Source: Pogonophryne albipinna
Lineage: Eukaryota > Chordata > Actinopteri > Perciformes > Artedidraconidae
Reading direction: 5' to 3'
Length of the DNA stretch: 64,000 nt
Assembly: GCA_028583405.1 (NCBI GenBank)
Contig: JAPTMU010000153.1
Location: 68,667 to 132,666, forward strand
Positions 47,040-61,008 of this stretch are shown here, piece after piece. The notes below the pieces were generated by a model, which saw only the letters and a list, made by a program, of their open reading frames with translations, ran no database searches and was not told the DNA's origin. Position numbers and translations under genes: made by a program. Each line of letters starts with the position of its first letter. Within the stretch, counting starts at the first letter, position 1.

Positions 47040-47405
47040 TTAGTGCTGCTCTGATAGCCTACTTGAATTATCCTAGCCTAGCCTAGCCTAGCTTATCTTA
47101 CTTTAGCTCATTGTATGGACTTGTTTACTCGAGGAAAAGCAAGCATACATTTGTAGGTTGAATCTGAGGCATGTGTCGTGAGGAGAACATCTCTAACACC
47201 ACATCCAATAAAGCTTTATCTCATTATGCTGGTTCACTTTAGCTTAGCTTAGCTTAGTTTACTGACTCTTATACTCGCAGTTAGCAGATCTAGCAGGTAA
47301 GGTTGAGTCTGAGGCATGTTTCATACTGGAATGCATGTAAATATTCCAGTGAAAAGACTCAAATCAGCTGCTCAAAGTGACACTAAACCCTCCTGAATAA
47401 ACCTC
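47040..47405 (+). repeat. Intron-2 duplicated repeat, copy 1
   Basis: Matches 52065-52337 plus 53122-53262. Shared stretches: AGTGCTGCTCTGA, CTAGCCTAGCTTATCTTA, AGCTCATTGTATGGACTTGT, CCAATAAAGCTTTATCTCAT and AAAGACTCAAATCAGCTGCT. At 47272-47290 it has an uninterrupted ACTCTTATACTCG where copy 2 has a transposon. Confidence 0.9.
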
Positions 47406-47829
47406 TTGGTCTGGTGGTTTCCTCTGAGACAGGAAGTGAGGGATCCAGCTGTTGGTTTTGATTTAATTGGAACGAAAAGACATGCTGGCTGCAGAAACGA
47501 TCCTGCTGTTGATGAAGAGGATGATTGTGCTGGAGATGTACGGCTGATATTGAAAATGATGCTGCTTTAATGTTGTGTTGACATTGACGATCACCGTGGA
47601 TTGTGATTGGCTATTTGCAGTGATGATAAATGAAACATATTGATGTTGTTTGGGATAGCGATGATGATGATGATGATGAATATGTTTTATGAGAATTTAA
47701 GTGTTTATTAAGAAGCTTCTGATAATGATCATTTCAAGGGAAAATCATGTTGAGACACCTTTCCACTTTTTAGGGGGAAAGCAACATGATGACATATTGA
47801 AGTAGTTTGAACATCGTTCTCCTGCCTGA
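47406..47829 (+). other. grid1: grid1 intron 2, nothing recognised
   Basis: Unique-looking intron sequence with a short GATGAT run near 47661-47680. No gene or repeat ends. Confidence 0.55.
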
Positions 47830-48185
47830 GATCGAATGCTGTGGTTTTATTAAATGAGCCAACTGCTAGGACTGTCTTAGGGAAGATGGCTTTTAGATGC
47901 GCAGCTCCTCTGTCTTGGAACAGTCTGCAAATTAAATGGAAACTGAACAATCTGGTGCCACTAAATGTTTTTAAAGCTCGGTTGGATGCTCCTCAATCGG
48001 AAGCTGTTGGTACCTGTTCATGTGGATAGTTTTGTAAATTGTAATCCCTGTAATGATGCTGTAAGATGTCCTTTTGTTGTTCTGTTTATGTTTGTATGTT
48101 TCATGTGGAACTAATTGAGCAGGTCTCCCTTGAAAAAGAGATCAATGATCTCAATGGGATTCATCTGGGTGAATAAAGGTTTGAA
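47830..48185 (+). mobile_element. LINE 3' fragment
   Basis: A frame with FRCAAPLSWNSLQIKWKLNN resembles the C-terminal end of non-LTR ORF2 proteins. It is followed by a 3' tail with AGGTCTCCCTTGAAAAAGAG and GGGTGAATAAAGGTTT, which resembles the terminus of the LINE at 59800-60692. Strongly 5'-truncated. Confidence 0.75.
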
Positions 48186-49025
48186 ATCGTATTTTTCGAA
48201 ATGCATCTTATGGAAATCCTGAGCTCAGACAATATTATGTTTATCATGAGGACATTGTTAACCTCTCAACAGAACATCAAAGGGAAACAGAGTTATTACT
48301 AAGAAATATTGGCAGAAGTTTTAAAATAGTTTTTCCTTTAAAAAGTTGAGGGAAAAATAACATTCATTAGAAAATAATAGTAAGAAAGGACGCGTTAATT
48401 TTGAGGCATTACGTCATTTTGAATACTTTTCTACCATCTATTTCACAGCCGATGCATCTTCTATTTTCATATTGTTGTTTTCTGTTTAATGAAGTCGTTT
48501 TCTACGACTTTTTTGAGTAAAAATCGATTGTACAGAAATGCTAAGCTACTATAACTTTACTATATTATGTTGTATATTTTGAAACGCATAATTCAACCAC
48601 AGCTCATTATTCACCTTTCCTTCACAACAGAATGTCTATAATCAGAAAGAGAGCCCGTGCTAACCTTCATCTTTCAAAATATCACTACATCATATTTTTG
48701 ACACGCATCTCTGAATGATTTATGCATTTCTTTCTACGTAAACAACAGATGTAGTATTTTAAATATTGTAGTAGTTTATATCTCACAGCCAATGCGTCTC
48801 ATTTTCATGTTGTTGTTGTTGTGTTTGTTGACACTACCTGCCCCAGGTTATGGCAGTGTTTCGTCCCCGTGGTGTTTTGTGTGTCACTGAGCGGTGACTG
48901 AGATCAGAGGAACTGCTCTTTGATCGCTCCGTCAATATTTAGTAACCTGAACCGATCTGATCCTCAGGACGAGCAGCTTGTGAGTCCATCTCAGACGCGT
49001 CTCTACAGAGAGGCTCTGTTTTACA
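48186..49025 (+). other. grid1: grid1 intron 2, AT-rich, nothing recognised
   Basis: No exon, RNA gene or repeat with recognisable ends. Confidence 0.5.
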
Positions 49026-50248
49026 CAGAGCGAGTGGGGTAAAGTTAGTATGTACTCAAGTACTCGACTTAAGTACGATTGTGAGGCACTGTGTACTTCT
49101 ACTCCTCTACAGTTCAGAGGTACATGGTGTACTTCTACTCCACTACAGTTCAGAGGTACATGGTGTACTTTTCTACATGTATTTAATACCTTTAGTTACT
49201 TCACAGATGAATGATGTGAAATCTAATCAAGTGTTGAATCAGACTTTAGTTCCACCTGGAGTAAATCCACCAGCTACCCTGCAGTCTACAAAGCCATTCA
49301 GACTAGCTGCACCTTCACCAGCTTTGAGAACACTTTAATGATCAATCATTATAAAACATATCATATATATTATTCTGAAATGGACCAATCTGCACAACGA
49401 CTACTTTTACTGTCTTTCACTATATTTTGATGAGAATACTTTTCTACTTTCACTTGAGGAACATTTTGAATGCAGTACTTTTACTGTAACAGAGTATTCC
49501 TACACTCTGGTACTTCTACTTTTACTCAAGGACAAGATCTGAGTACTTCTACTTTTACTCAAGTACAATACCTGAGTACTTCTACTTTTACTCAAGTACA
49601 AGACCTGAGTACTTCTACTTTTACTCAAGTACAAGATCTGAGTACTTCTACTTTTACTCAAGTACAAGATCTGAGTACTTCTGCCTTTACTCAACTACAA
49701 GATCTGAGTACTTCTACTTTTACTCAAGTACAAGACCTGAGTAATTCTCCTTTTACTCAAGTACAAGACCTGAGTACTTCTACTTTTACTCAAGTACAAG
49801 ATCTGAGTACTTCTACTTTTACTCAAGTACAAGACCTGAGTAATTCTCCTTTTACTCAAGTACAAGACCTGAGTACTTCTACTTTTACTCAAGTACAATA
49901 CCTGAGTACTTCTACTTTTACTCAAGTACAAGATCTGAGTACTTCTACTTTTACTCAAGTACAAGATCTGAGTACTTCTACTTTTACTCAAGAACAAGAT
50001 CTGAGTACTTCTACTTTTACTCAGTACACAATTTGAGTTCTTCTACTTTTACTCAGTACACAATCTGAGTACTTCTACTTTTACTCAAGCAGAAGATCTG
50101 AGTACTTCTACTTTTACTCAGTACACAATCTGAGTACTTCTATTTTGACTCAAGCAGAAGATCTGAGTACTTCTACTTTGACTCAAGCAGAAGATCTGAG
50201 TACTTCTACTTTGACTCAAGCAGAAGTTCTGAGTACTTCTCCACCTCC
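49026..50248 (-). mobile_element. CAGAGGTGG-family hAT-like element, expanded form
   Basis: The right end CTTCTCCACCTCCG is a one-base variant of the inverse of CAGAGGTGG. The body at about 49195-49410 is the reverse complement of 15713-15985. Between the body and the right end lies a 33-bp tandem array absent from the short copy. No transposase. The left end near 49026 is approximate. Confidence 0.7.
49505..50245. repeat. ~33-bp minisatellite (TACTTCTACTTTTACTCAAG)
   Basis: Units of GAGTACTTCTACTTTTACTC followed by AAGTACAAGATCT (33 bp) with variants (GACCT, ATACCT, GCAGAAG, GTACACAAT). Because 33 is a multiple of three, one frame stays open for 188 residues (STSTFTQVQDL repeats), which is an artefact. 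On the minus strand the unit contains AGTAGAAGTACT, shared with the two giant arrays. Confidence 0.97.
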
Positions 50249-51053
50249 GGGTCAACGTTAACCAGATTAGATGTCGTCGGTCTCGTCCTCGTGATGAGAG
50301 CAGCCTGATGTTTCAGTTGTAATCCCGTCAGCTGGAGCTTCAGATAAATCAAGTTGTGTTTGAGAGGTGACACATTTGATTACAATCTATTCAAAAAGCA
50401 TCACCAGTCTGATCCCATACTCCCATCACCTCCTCCTGACAATATTACACAACTACAAGCATTTGGAGACGTACACTTTGTCATATGTTTCCATCTGTTG
50501 TGGAATATTTACATATACGTCGTAGTATTTACTTTATTTTACATATCTTGTTAGTCTAAGCAAACAGCTGGATTGCTCTATGTTTTGAGAAAATGCTGAA
50601 TTCTCTCCAATATGAAGACAGTATGCTTGATTGATATCGTTGAGTTTAAATGATTCTGGCAGATTTTGTTCATCTCTAACTGGAGCTGATTGCTGGATTA
50701 ACAAAACGACTGAGTCTGAGTGAAGTGCATGACTTCAGAAAGCATGCTTCCACTTTTAAGAAACACATTAGCAAAATATTCTCCTTAAAATGGAACTGTT
50801 TGTTGAATTTCTGTATTTAAAGTTGTATTTTCTGGTCGTCCTTTTGTCCGTACGTCATTATAGAGCAATAACAGACTGCTGAATGTCCCAACGGACCAAT
50901 CAGAATCGAGTATTCAAGTAAGCGGTGTAATATAGGCTACTTTGTATTTGGATGAGAGATGCCTCGTTGTGCCAACATGTGTAACTCCGTTTACCTTCAT
51001 CCAGTATAGAGACAGACATCAGTGCTGCTCTTTAGAAAGGTCATGTAGCTGGG
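50249..51053 (+). other. grid1: grid1 intron 2, nothing recognised
   Basis: Unique-looking intron sequence; no coding or RNA feature recognised. Confidence 0.5.
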
Positions 51054-51081
51054 ACACACACACACACACACATGCACACGC

Positions 51082-51133
<52 letters not shown>
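51054..51133. repeat. (CA)n microsatellite
   Basis: CA array with a few GCAC interruptions near 51072-51089. Confidence 0.98.
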
Positions 51134-51135
<2 letters not shown>

Positions 51136-51462
51136 GTAATCTCTCCTGTTCTCAGATGACGACTGGTTTCTGTCCTCTCCCAGGAAGTTGTTCATCTTCC
51201 TGATCTGTGACACGTCTTCTTTTGTGACGATGACTCAGCACCCTCCACAGTCACGTTGCATGAGATTATTCTTCATTATTTGATCAAATGTCTATTCACA
51301 GGGAAGTTTCATTACTACAGGTGAGAGAAAGGCAGAGTGAAACGCAATATAAGGGAGTGTGTGTGTGTGTGTGGACCTTTCTCAGAGCTCCCATGATCCT
51401 CGTCCCTCGGAGACCCGCTGACAGGATCATGGGTAATGAGAGTGGGATTCACACCCTGTCCT

Positions 51463-51733
<271 letters not shown>

Positions 51734-52057
51734 CTCAATTTGAGTTTGTAAAGTGTGTTTTCACCTCTCAGCTGACCCTCTCTTGCTTTATTGATTTTAC
51801 ACTGAAGACGGCAAATAGTCCTGTAATAGTTATTCCTACAATTTAATATCCAATACATTGTTTATATATCTTTTTTTAAAGAAAGCCAAATCTTCTCTGG
51901 TTTCTGCTCAACTTTACCTCGTTGGGAATATAATATTTCCTGGAGATTTGTTCTCCTGATTATGATTTCATTAGTAACAACACATCCATGTTTAACTCGT
52001 CAGGAGGAGAGCTACGTAACGTTCCTTGTGTGAACTCCTACCTGTCCCATCTTATGT

Positions 52058-52337
52058 TTCACTCTTAGTGCTGCTCTGAAGCCTGCATTAGCCTAGCCTA
52101 GCTTATCTTATCTTAGCTCATTGTATGGACTTGTATACTCGAGGATAACCAATCCAGCATTTTAGGTTGAATCTGAGGCCTTTTTCATACTGGCAGGAGA
52201 ACATCTCTTTGAGATTAAATGTAAGATTTGAGATTTCAGTCAAAACACTAAAGAGCCCAACACCACGTCCAATAAAGCTTTATCTCATTATGCTAGCTTA
52301 GTTTAGCCTAGCTTAGCTTGTCGTTTATGGACTCTTA
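52058..52337 (+). repeat. Intron-2 duplicated repeat, copy 2, left part
   Basis: Homologous to 47040-47290. It contains TTTCACTCTTAGTGCTGCTC uninterrupted (about 52057-52076), the empty site of the element at 46495-47039. Confidence 0.88.
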
Positions 52338-53121
52338 GGTCTCATTCACACCTAATAGTCCGCTCTCAGCTGCGCTCCAGACCACAGTTTGTTGCATGGT
52401 TTCATTTCTCAGAAGCTTCGGTTTGCGTTCACACGGCAAAACTCAAACGGACTATAAACTTTAAACACAAGTCATGTGCTTGGAAATGCTGTTCACCCAT
52501 TGGTCAGACATTAAGACGGTAAAAACGCAAATCCCGGCAATTTCTACCGGAGCCTCCGCCATGGAGCATCGGCACTTTCAGCAGGTTATTCTCATGCTGC
52601 TGTTAATCTGGAGATCAACAGACTCTAGCGGCCCGCGCATATGATTATATAATCAGACAACGTCCGTTAAAAAACATTATAACACAATGAGAGACGTTCT
52701 GCAGTCAGGAGGGCGTTTCACCGACGACAGGTGTTCTTACTTTTATGTAGGCCTAGCTGATGGAGAATTCTTACTTCACACGACACTGTTCAACTCTTAA
52801 TTCTGCTTCACTCTTTAACTAAACAACCGCGGATGTCTTGAAAGACTCTTTCGCTAAAGATTTTGAAGATATCCGCGTTCTTGTGACGCGTAAATACTAC
52901 GCTTCCTATGTTTTGGTGCGGACTGCGTTCACACCAGCAATGAACCGCTCCAGAGTTCACTAGCAAGCGTTCCGAGACCACCTCTTTAGCGGACCAGAGT
53001 CCGGTTGTTTAGTTCCCTTCTGAGGTCTGCGTTCACACCGACCCAAACGAACCGCACCAAGCGGCTAAACGCACCAGGGTTCGATTCAACCGGACTAAAC
53101 AAGGCTGGTGTGAACGCACCC
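52338..53121. mobile_element. Harbinger-like MITE with TTA duplication
   Basis: A 784-bp insert with ends GGTCTCATTCACACC and GGTGTGAACGCACCC, imperfect inverted repeats, flanked by TTA (52335-52337 and 53122-53124). Subterminal TGCGTTCACAC motifs recur internally on both sides. The uninterrupted site is present in the paralogous copy at 47272-47290. No transposase ORF. Confidence 0.88.
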
Positions 53122-53262
53122 TTATACTCGAAGTTAACAGATCTAGCAATTAAGGTAGTATCTGATGCATTATTGAAACTGGAATCACAACACCTCTAAA
53201 TCGAGAGTAAAATGTGTCAAAAGACTCAAATCAGCTGCTCACTAAACCCTCCTGAATATGCC
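53122..53262 (+). repeat. Intron-2 duplicated repeat, copy 2, right part
   Basis: Continues the homology to 47278-47400 after the inserted element (CAGATCTAGCA, AAAGACTCAAATCAGCTGCT, ACTAAACCCTCCTGAATA). A further degenerate echo with AAGCTTTATGCCACACTGTG follows to about 53340. Confidence 0.85.
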
Positions 53263-53783
53263 ACATGTCATTAGCAAAGCCGATCAAGCTTTATGCCACA
53301 CTGTGCTAGCTTAGCCTACCCTTAGCTTGTCTCATCTATAGTCTTGCAGACGCCTGATTGAGCTTTGGAGTCTGCATCTAGCTGCCAAAGAGTACCTGAA
53401 CATCCCACACACCTCTCTGCCGCTTCTTTAGAGCTCCAGTTCTCGATGGCGTTTCTTCTCCGAACAAAGACTGCCTTATCGTCACCGAGGCTGTTTTCAT
53501 TCAGATATGAGCTTCTTCCTCACTAACCCTCTGAAGGCAGGTCTCACTGAAGCATCTGTCAGATTACATTTCCCACTCCGCAATCCAAAAAGACTTCAAC
53601 TTATCCCTGTTTGTTTCCCTCATGGAGGAGCAGCAGCCTCCACTTCCTGTTGGATAGCATCTGATGACCCGTCCTGCAGTCCATTATGAGACTCTCAATC
53701 GTTTCAATTTCACTCTTTTATTGCTTTTCTTTACCAGAATCCTGCATCACTATATCAGGAGTTACCACTTTGCATCTGAAAGC
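53263..53783 (+). other. grid1: grid1 intron 2, nothing recognised
   Basis: No exon with recognisable homology. ORFs at 53507-53689 and 53664-53957 show no known domain. Confidence 0.5.
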
Positions 53784-53899
53784 AACACACACACACACAC
53801 ACACACACACTCACTCACTCACTCACTCATTAACACACACACACACACACACTCACTCACTCACTCACTCACTCACTCACTCACTCACTCACTCATTAA

Positions 53900-53930
<31 letters not shown>

Positions 53931-54034
53931 TCACTCACTCACTCACTCACTCATTAACACACACACACACACACACACACACTCACTCACTCACTCACTC
54001 ACTCACTCACTCACTCACTCACTCACTCACTCAT

Positions 54035-54072
<38 letters not shown>

Positions 54073-54150
54073 TCACTCACTCACTCATTAACACACACAC
54101 ACACACACACTCACTCACTCACTCACTCACTCACTCACTCACTCACTCAT

Positions 54151-54214
<64 letters not shown>

Positions 54215-54247
54215 ATTAACACACACACTCATTAACACACACACACA
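53784..54247. repeat. Compound (CA)n(CACT)nCATTAA higher-order array
   Basis: Blocks of CA repeats followed by CACTCACTCACT and then CATTAACAC recur about eight times with different lengths. It is a three-component higher-order microsatellite. His/Thr/Ser/Leu frames are artefacts. Confidence 0.97.
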
Positions 54248-54370
54248 CAGACACTCAGACACACTTTGAGGATGATGTAAACAGTATTTCCTCCTCTGCA
54301 GCTGCTGTAACTTCTCCGTGACGGTTGCAACTTGTTCCTGATGAATAACAATCTGAAAACTAAGACTTTG

Positions 54371-55254
<884 letters not shown>

Positions 55255-55458
55255 CACACAAACATATTTACACTCTACAAGTTGAATTAATTACAATAAC
55301 TCATATTCGATACCTGAATAATTTTGAATATTGGATTAATCATTCCCCTCCCTATTGGACACCAATGTGACTTTAGAGCAAAGTGTTTGGACTCGTTGCC
55401 CCTTGAGTCGATTGATCCGTCTTGGCTCTAAGCAGCAGATGTCGTCAATGCACACATG

Positions 55459-55536
<78 letters not shown>

Positions 55537-55540
55537 GTCT
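55255..55540 (+). repeat. Local duplicate unit ending in CA array, copy 1
   Basis: Shares CAATGTGACTTTAGAGCAAA, GTCGATTGATCCGTCTTGG and TAAGCAG(C/T)AG with 57650-58210. It ends in a (CA)n microsatellite (about 55463-55534). Confidence 0.85.
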
Positions 55541-56037
55541 CCCTGCACGTTCATTAGCATTATTAGATCTCCTTCAAGCTGCTTGATATGCTATCTCTAA
55601 TCCATTGATATTTTGTTAAGACATGATATCTTTCACTGTTTCATATAAAGACTGTTCGGTTAAACCGTTCTCGTGGTTCTCCTTGGGGTCAAGCTTCGAG
55701 ATAACCCAGTGTTAATTCACCGGTTATGGGCTCGTCAGTATTTAATAACCTCCTTCTGTAAACAGCTTTAATGACACTTTGTTAAGTGTTATCTTTTCTG
55801 ATCTGTAACCTTTCATCAAGCTGCGTGTTACTGTCAACGGAACAGCCTCGGGTCCAAAGGGCTTCTGTTTGGAGGCGTTTTGACTTCATGAGTCAATGTT
55901 TCATGAATATGGAGGCGCTGCTTGTTGAGATTATTATTGTTTAGTAAAAGGTCTTAGAACGGCCCATAGATCCTGCAGCAACCTGTGAAGTGCGCTGAGC
56001 CCTTTCTGCAGGAGACGTTCCCGTTAGTATTCTCCGC
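55541..56037 (+). other. grid1: grid1 intron 2, nothing recognised
   Basis: No exon, RNA gene or repeat ends recognised. Confidence 0.5.
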
Positions 56038-56104
56038 TCTCTCTCTAACTCTCTCTCTCTAACTCTCTCTCTCTAACTCTCTCTCTCTAACTCTCTCTCT
56101 CTAA
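56038..56104. repeat. CTCTCTCTCTAA short tandem repeat
   Basis: About five copies of a 14-bp unit AACTCTCTCTCTCT. Confidence 0.95.
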
Positions 56105-56264
56105 CGGGACTCAGCGTTAGTTTGGTTTATCGACGCAGCGACAACACCACGGAGATGACCTGCAGTTCAACGTGCCGTCTGTTTCTCTTTCACTCCTTCA
56201 CAGCGCAGGGATTCATCCACAGGGAATCGTGAAGATGGAGGAGAGCTTTGGTTCTGATCTCTTT

Positions 56265-56600
56265 ACTGGAGGAGAGAGAGAGAGGGAGGGAGGGAGGAAA
56301 GGAAGTAAGGAGATGAAATGGGTAGCAGGGTGAAAGAGGCGAAACGGGAACGTTTAAAGACCGAGGAACAGGAAGATATGAAGGAAAGGATAAAAGGGAG
56401 GAGAGAGGAAAGGAAGGAGAGAGGAAAGGAAGGAGAGAGGAAAGGAAGGAAAGAGGAAAGGAAGGAAAGAGGAAAGGGAGGAAAGGGAGAAAAGAGGAAA
56501 GGAAGGATAGAGGAAAGGAAGGATAGAGGAAAGGAAGGAAAGAGGAAAGGAAGGATAGAGGAAAGGAAGGAAAGGAAGGAAAGGGATAAAGGTGCGTAAA
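56265..56600. repeat. GGAAAGGAA polypurine tract
   Basis: GAGGAAAGGAAGGA-type repeats of 10-14 bp. The start (TCTGATCTCTTTACTGGAG near 56255) also begins a similar but shorter purine stretch near 57390. Lys/Glu/Arg frames are artefacts. Purine-rich DNA continues sparsely to about 56800. Confidence 0.93.
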
Positions 56601-57649
56601 AACAAAATCACAACAAAATGAGGAAAGTTTGGAAGGGAATGAAATGGGGGGGAAAGGGATGAACAGAAGGACGGACAGGTAGTAAAGCTAGGAAGGGAGG
56701 GAAGGAGGGAAGGAAGGAAAGGAACACAAAGGATGGAAAGGATTTAAGGGAGGAGAGGGAGGAAGTGAGGAAGTGATGAATGTGAGGGAAATAGAGAAAG
56801 GAGTTTTTCTAAATGCATCCAATACTTCCTCCTTTCGCTCTTCTTTAAAACGTCCTCCGGTCGTTCGAGAAGTTCCCAAACAGTGATTTGTGTTTATTGT
56901 AATTTTAGAAAGATGAAATACTTTGAGACATTTGGAGCGTAATGATCTGAAACGCTGCACCTGGCGAAAGCATTTCAACACTTGGTTTCAATAAAGCCCG
57001 TTAGTTTAATGTCGTCGATATGGAGGAATTATGAAATACTTTGTCATCGCTATAAAACTATTTCCCTTCAGCTCAGAGTCCCGGCAGCGTCGTGGAGGCG
57101 ACCGGTTCATTCAGAGAGCAATGAGAACGTTTCTATGAATCCACATTTGCTGAACTTCAACCCTTTCTAACAGCCAGTTCTAATGCCTATCGTCTGAAAC
57201 ACAGGGCGCTAATATCCGCCGGCTCTCAAAGCAGCTGTGTTTATAAAGAGGAAGCCATTTGCAACGAAGGAAACGAATGACAACATTCAGGTGTGAATAT
57301 GGAAATGGTTGCTAGGGCTGGGAATTTGAAGGGAAATGTATATTTGAATATTCGACCCCCAAGAAAACAGTTAACCTTATCTCTTAATCTGATCTCTTTA
57401 CTGGAGAAGAGAGGGAGGGAGGAAGGAGGAAAGGAAGTAAGGAGATGAAAGAGGGAAAATGGCAAAGTTTAAAGAGCGAGGAACCGGAGGACAGGAAGGA
57501 AGGAGGATACAAAAGAGATGAGGGAAGGATAGAAGGATTTTTTAGTTTTGTTTGATATTTTTCTTAAGGTATTTAAAATGGCACCGTACATTTCATTAAT
57601 CCATCTGATATGTAATCCACTTAGGCACCCCTCCCAAAAACAACAACTA
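56601..57649 (+). other. grid1: grid1 intron 2, purine-rich remnants and unique sequence
   Basis: Contains a duplicate of the purine-tract leader near 57385-57510 (TCTGATCTCTTTACTGGAG, GTAAGGAGATGAAA). No gene. Confidence 0.5.
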
Positions 57650-58210
57650 TTCATAATAACTCGTATTCGAATACCATTGTGAATATTCCATCAATCCTTC
57701 CCATCCCTGGTGGATAGCAATGTGACTTTAGAGCAAAGTGTTTGACTCGTTCAGGACACGAGTCAAACGTTTAGCACTTTAAATTAAACTGAACTTTCCA
57801 TTTTCAGTCTCAGGTTTAGCGGGAAGTACATTTTTTGACATGCAATATTACCATGACTGATGAAACACCAAGAAACGATGTGAACAGATATTTGTTATTG
57901 AACATTTTAGATAAGTTCCAAATGGATCACAGGTTTTTGCATTGTGCACTTTCCTTAATAAAATAAATAAAATAACGCTGAATAAAATATATTTTAACCA
58001 CTTTTATAATTTCACCCTGTTATGAACCTTCTTAAGCAAAATATTATAATTACTCGCTATTTTATATTTTTCCATCGATGCCTCTTTAGTCGATTGATCC
58101 GTCTTGGTTATAAGCAGTAGATGTCAACACACACGCATGCACGCACACACACGCACGCACACACACGCACACACACGCACGCACACACGCACGCACGCAC
58201 ACGCACACAC
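57650..58210 (+). repeat. Local duplicate unit, copy 2, split by ~330 bp
   Basis: Homologous to 55255-55540 at both ends, but between GTTTGACTCGTT (about 57737-57750) and TTAGTCGATTGATCC (about 58086) it has about 330 bp not found in copy 1. It ends in a CACACGCACG-type array (58128-58210). Confidence 0.8.
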
Positions 58211-59799
58211 TGTGACTGAACACTTGATATAATTAAGAGGGTTTGATTTTGCCAGATTTCCACAGCAGGGATAATTAGGTTATTATTGAGGTAGCCGGCG
58301 GCGGCTCAAATGCTAACGACCCCGGATCAAAAGCACAATTGCCTGATCCAGAACCAGCTGGCGGGAGAACCCTCCGGATTAAAGTGTTTCTGGATGACTG
58401 GCAGGTAGGAAGTGAAGAGGTGAGGCTTCAGAGAATAACGAGCCGGGCTTTCTGTGTTTCTGCAAAGAGCAAAAACCCTGCTTTGCTGCTTTTACTTCCA
58501 GCTTTATACAAGCGTCAAAAGATGGCTCGATTCACTTCTCTCACTATTTCATCTGTTGATTCGCATGCATCAGAAAAAGCAGTTTTCAGACTCTCAAATA
58601 TGGAGATTTTAGGCTTTACTTCCAGCTTTATCATTAAAGTGGATTTATTTAGGTGTTGGACTGACAAAGCAACATTTAAAGATGCAGCCTTTTGTCTTTA
58701 AGAGAAATATTAAGTGATTCTTATAACCTTGACCTGATAAAGTAGAGTCTTGTATTGTAAGAAGACGTCTTGCATGAACGGATTTCCCCTCGATACGAGC
58801 TGTACTCGGATAAAGAAGAAGTGTGACTCCTGGTCGTAATGACTCTGCAGAGTAAGGGCTCGATAATCCCAGCAGCCCTGAAGATAAAGCGCCGTGTCAT
58901 CGCTGTGTTCACACCATCCTCGGCGAGAACAACAATCTTAACCTCAGGAAAACGAGATGAAAGTGATTACGCCTCGCAAGAATTACCTCGCCGTTTAGCA
59001 GGCGAGCGATTCCAATTATCCCCAACATGCCCCGCAGTTTCAACTGTGCAATTATCAGCGAGAGGGCGCGGCCCCGCCTCCCTCAATTAATGTATTAACC
59101 TCTCAGGAAACAGCGCAAGTCAACTTTCATGAATTGTTGTTGCTGGAGGAGCTGCAGCGTCACTGGCCCACAATGCAACTCCACAAGCTGAACAACAGAG
59201 GGAAGGAAGCAGGAAACAAGGCGGGAGGTCGAGGAACCACCGACCAAACAACATGATGACAGGAAGAAACACAATGCAACCGAAGACATGATTTAATTCA
59301 GATTAGACAGATGCATTTTATCTTTGGCACAACGCTTGTTTTTTGCAAACCAGCGATGCAAAACATGGCTCAGTTTGTGATGATGAGATGCTGAAGAACA
59401 TTACAACCACAGAAACAGCTTCAAATATATATTCCTCACTTAATACTGAATCTATTGTTGATTTTTCTCGTTTAAGGAAGGATTCCATTGGTGGACATTA
59501 AGCTATACGCAACCTTTTGGTGCAGCACAAACTCATGTTATTAAGATTGTCAGTGGTTTTGAGATGTTTAGCAATTGAACGTTAAATTCTCTTTAAGAAT
59601 TTAGAAAGAAATCCCATGTTTTCTGGGACACGGGTTGTTTTATAGAGAAGCACCAATATTCATATCCGATGTCAGGATGATGCTGACTTAAAAGTGCTGA
59701 TTTTCAATTGCTTTTAACTAGAAATGTTTTCTAATTCACTCGTTAGGAGCATTGGTTATTAGTAGACCTGTAAACCAGTCTCTCTCTAAATATCTATTC
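58211..59799 (+). other. grid1: grid1 intron 2, nothing recognised
   Basis: Unique-looking sequence; the ORFs of 60-120 residues have no recognisable motif. GAACCAGCTGGCGGGAG near 58349 contains a CAGCTG box only. Confidence 0.5.
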
Positions 59800-60692
59800 T
59801 ACCCAAGATGTGTTCTGCACAAGGGACTGACATTGAGAGGGTCACTACTTACAGATATCTGGGATTTCTTATTGAACAGAACTTGTCTTTCAAGTTACAC
59901 ACGGAAAATGTTGTTTCAAAGCTAAAAATAAAATTAGGTTTCTTTTACAGGAATAAATCCTGTTTCTCTTTTCAGACAAGGAAACATTTGATATCTGCAA
60001 CGTTTTTACCTGTATTAGATTATGGTGACCTGCTATACATGAACGCCTCTGACCAATGTCTAAAGAGCTTGGACCATTGTGCCTTACGATTTATCACTGG
60101 ATGTGGATATCGAGTACACCATTGCACTTTATATGCTGCTGCTAATTGGCCATCTTTGTCTGCTCGCAGACTTTCCCATTGGTTGGGTTTTATTTATAAA
60201 TCTCTGCTTGGGTTGGTTCCCTACATTTGTACATATATGTGTCAAAGAGAAAGTCTGTATGGCCTGCGCTCCCAACATTTGATTCAGATGCTGGTTCCTA
60301 CAGTGAGAACAGAACTGGTTGAAACAGCTTTTAAACATGCTGCCCCCACAGCTTGGAACAGAAGGAGCTGAAACTCTCAGATGTAATCACTATGGGGGAA
60401 TTCAGGTCCATCTTAAAGGACAGAGGACACGACACCATTGGTAGATGTGAGTGCTTGTATATCCTGAAATCATTTTAAATTTTTCCAGTTTTGAATGATT
60501 TTAATAGTTTGTTTTACTTCGCATATTGACTGGCTAATGTGCCATTTTATTTGTGTTTTACAGCTGTATTTGTCTGCCTGTCATGTCTGTGTTTTATCTG
60601 TTGTAACTTCGTACATGCTGCCCCTCTTGGCCAGGTCGCTTGGAAAAGAGATTTTAATCTCAATGAGTCTTTTACCTGGTTAAATAAAGGAT
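59800..60692 (+). mobile_element. LINE 3' fragment (RT C-terminal region)
   Basis: A 187-residue frame carries YRYLGFLIEQNLSFKLH, KLKIKLGFFYRNKSCFS, FLPVLDYGDLLYMNAS and CALRFITGCGYRVHHC, the region after the RT palm in teleost non-LTR elements. It frameshifts near 60365, after which a second frame continues briefly. The 3' tail has TTGGAAAAGAGATTTTAATC and ACCTGGTTAAATAAAGGATA. Inactive remnant. Confidence 0.88.
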
Positions 60693-60744
60693 ACATATCT
60701 GCTCTCCTCTCACACATTGTTTCCTCAGCCTCATGCTCTTTTCT

Positions 60745-61007
<263 letters not shown>

Positions 61008-61008
<1 letters not shown>

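Noticed and set aside
49470..50036. 188-residue open frame with repeated STSTFTQVQDL
   Set aside because: The 33-bp repeat unit is a multiple of three, so one frame stays open by chance. It lies inside a transposon-like element in a grid1 intron.
56318..56599. Lys/Glu/Arg-rich 93-residue frame
   Set aside because: It is a translation of the GGAAAGGAA polypurine tract.
59808..60371. Host protein-coding gene of 187 residues
   Set aside because: Its motifs are those of non-LTR retrotransposon ORF2 and the frame is broken, with a LINE-type 3' tail following.
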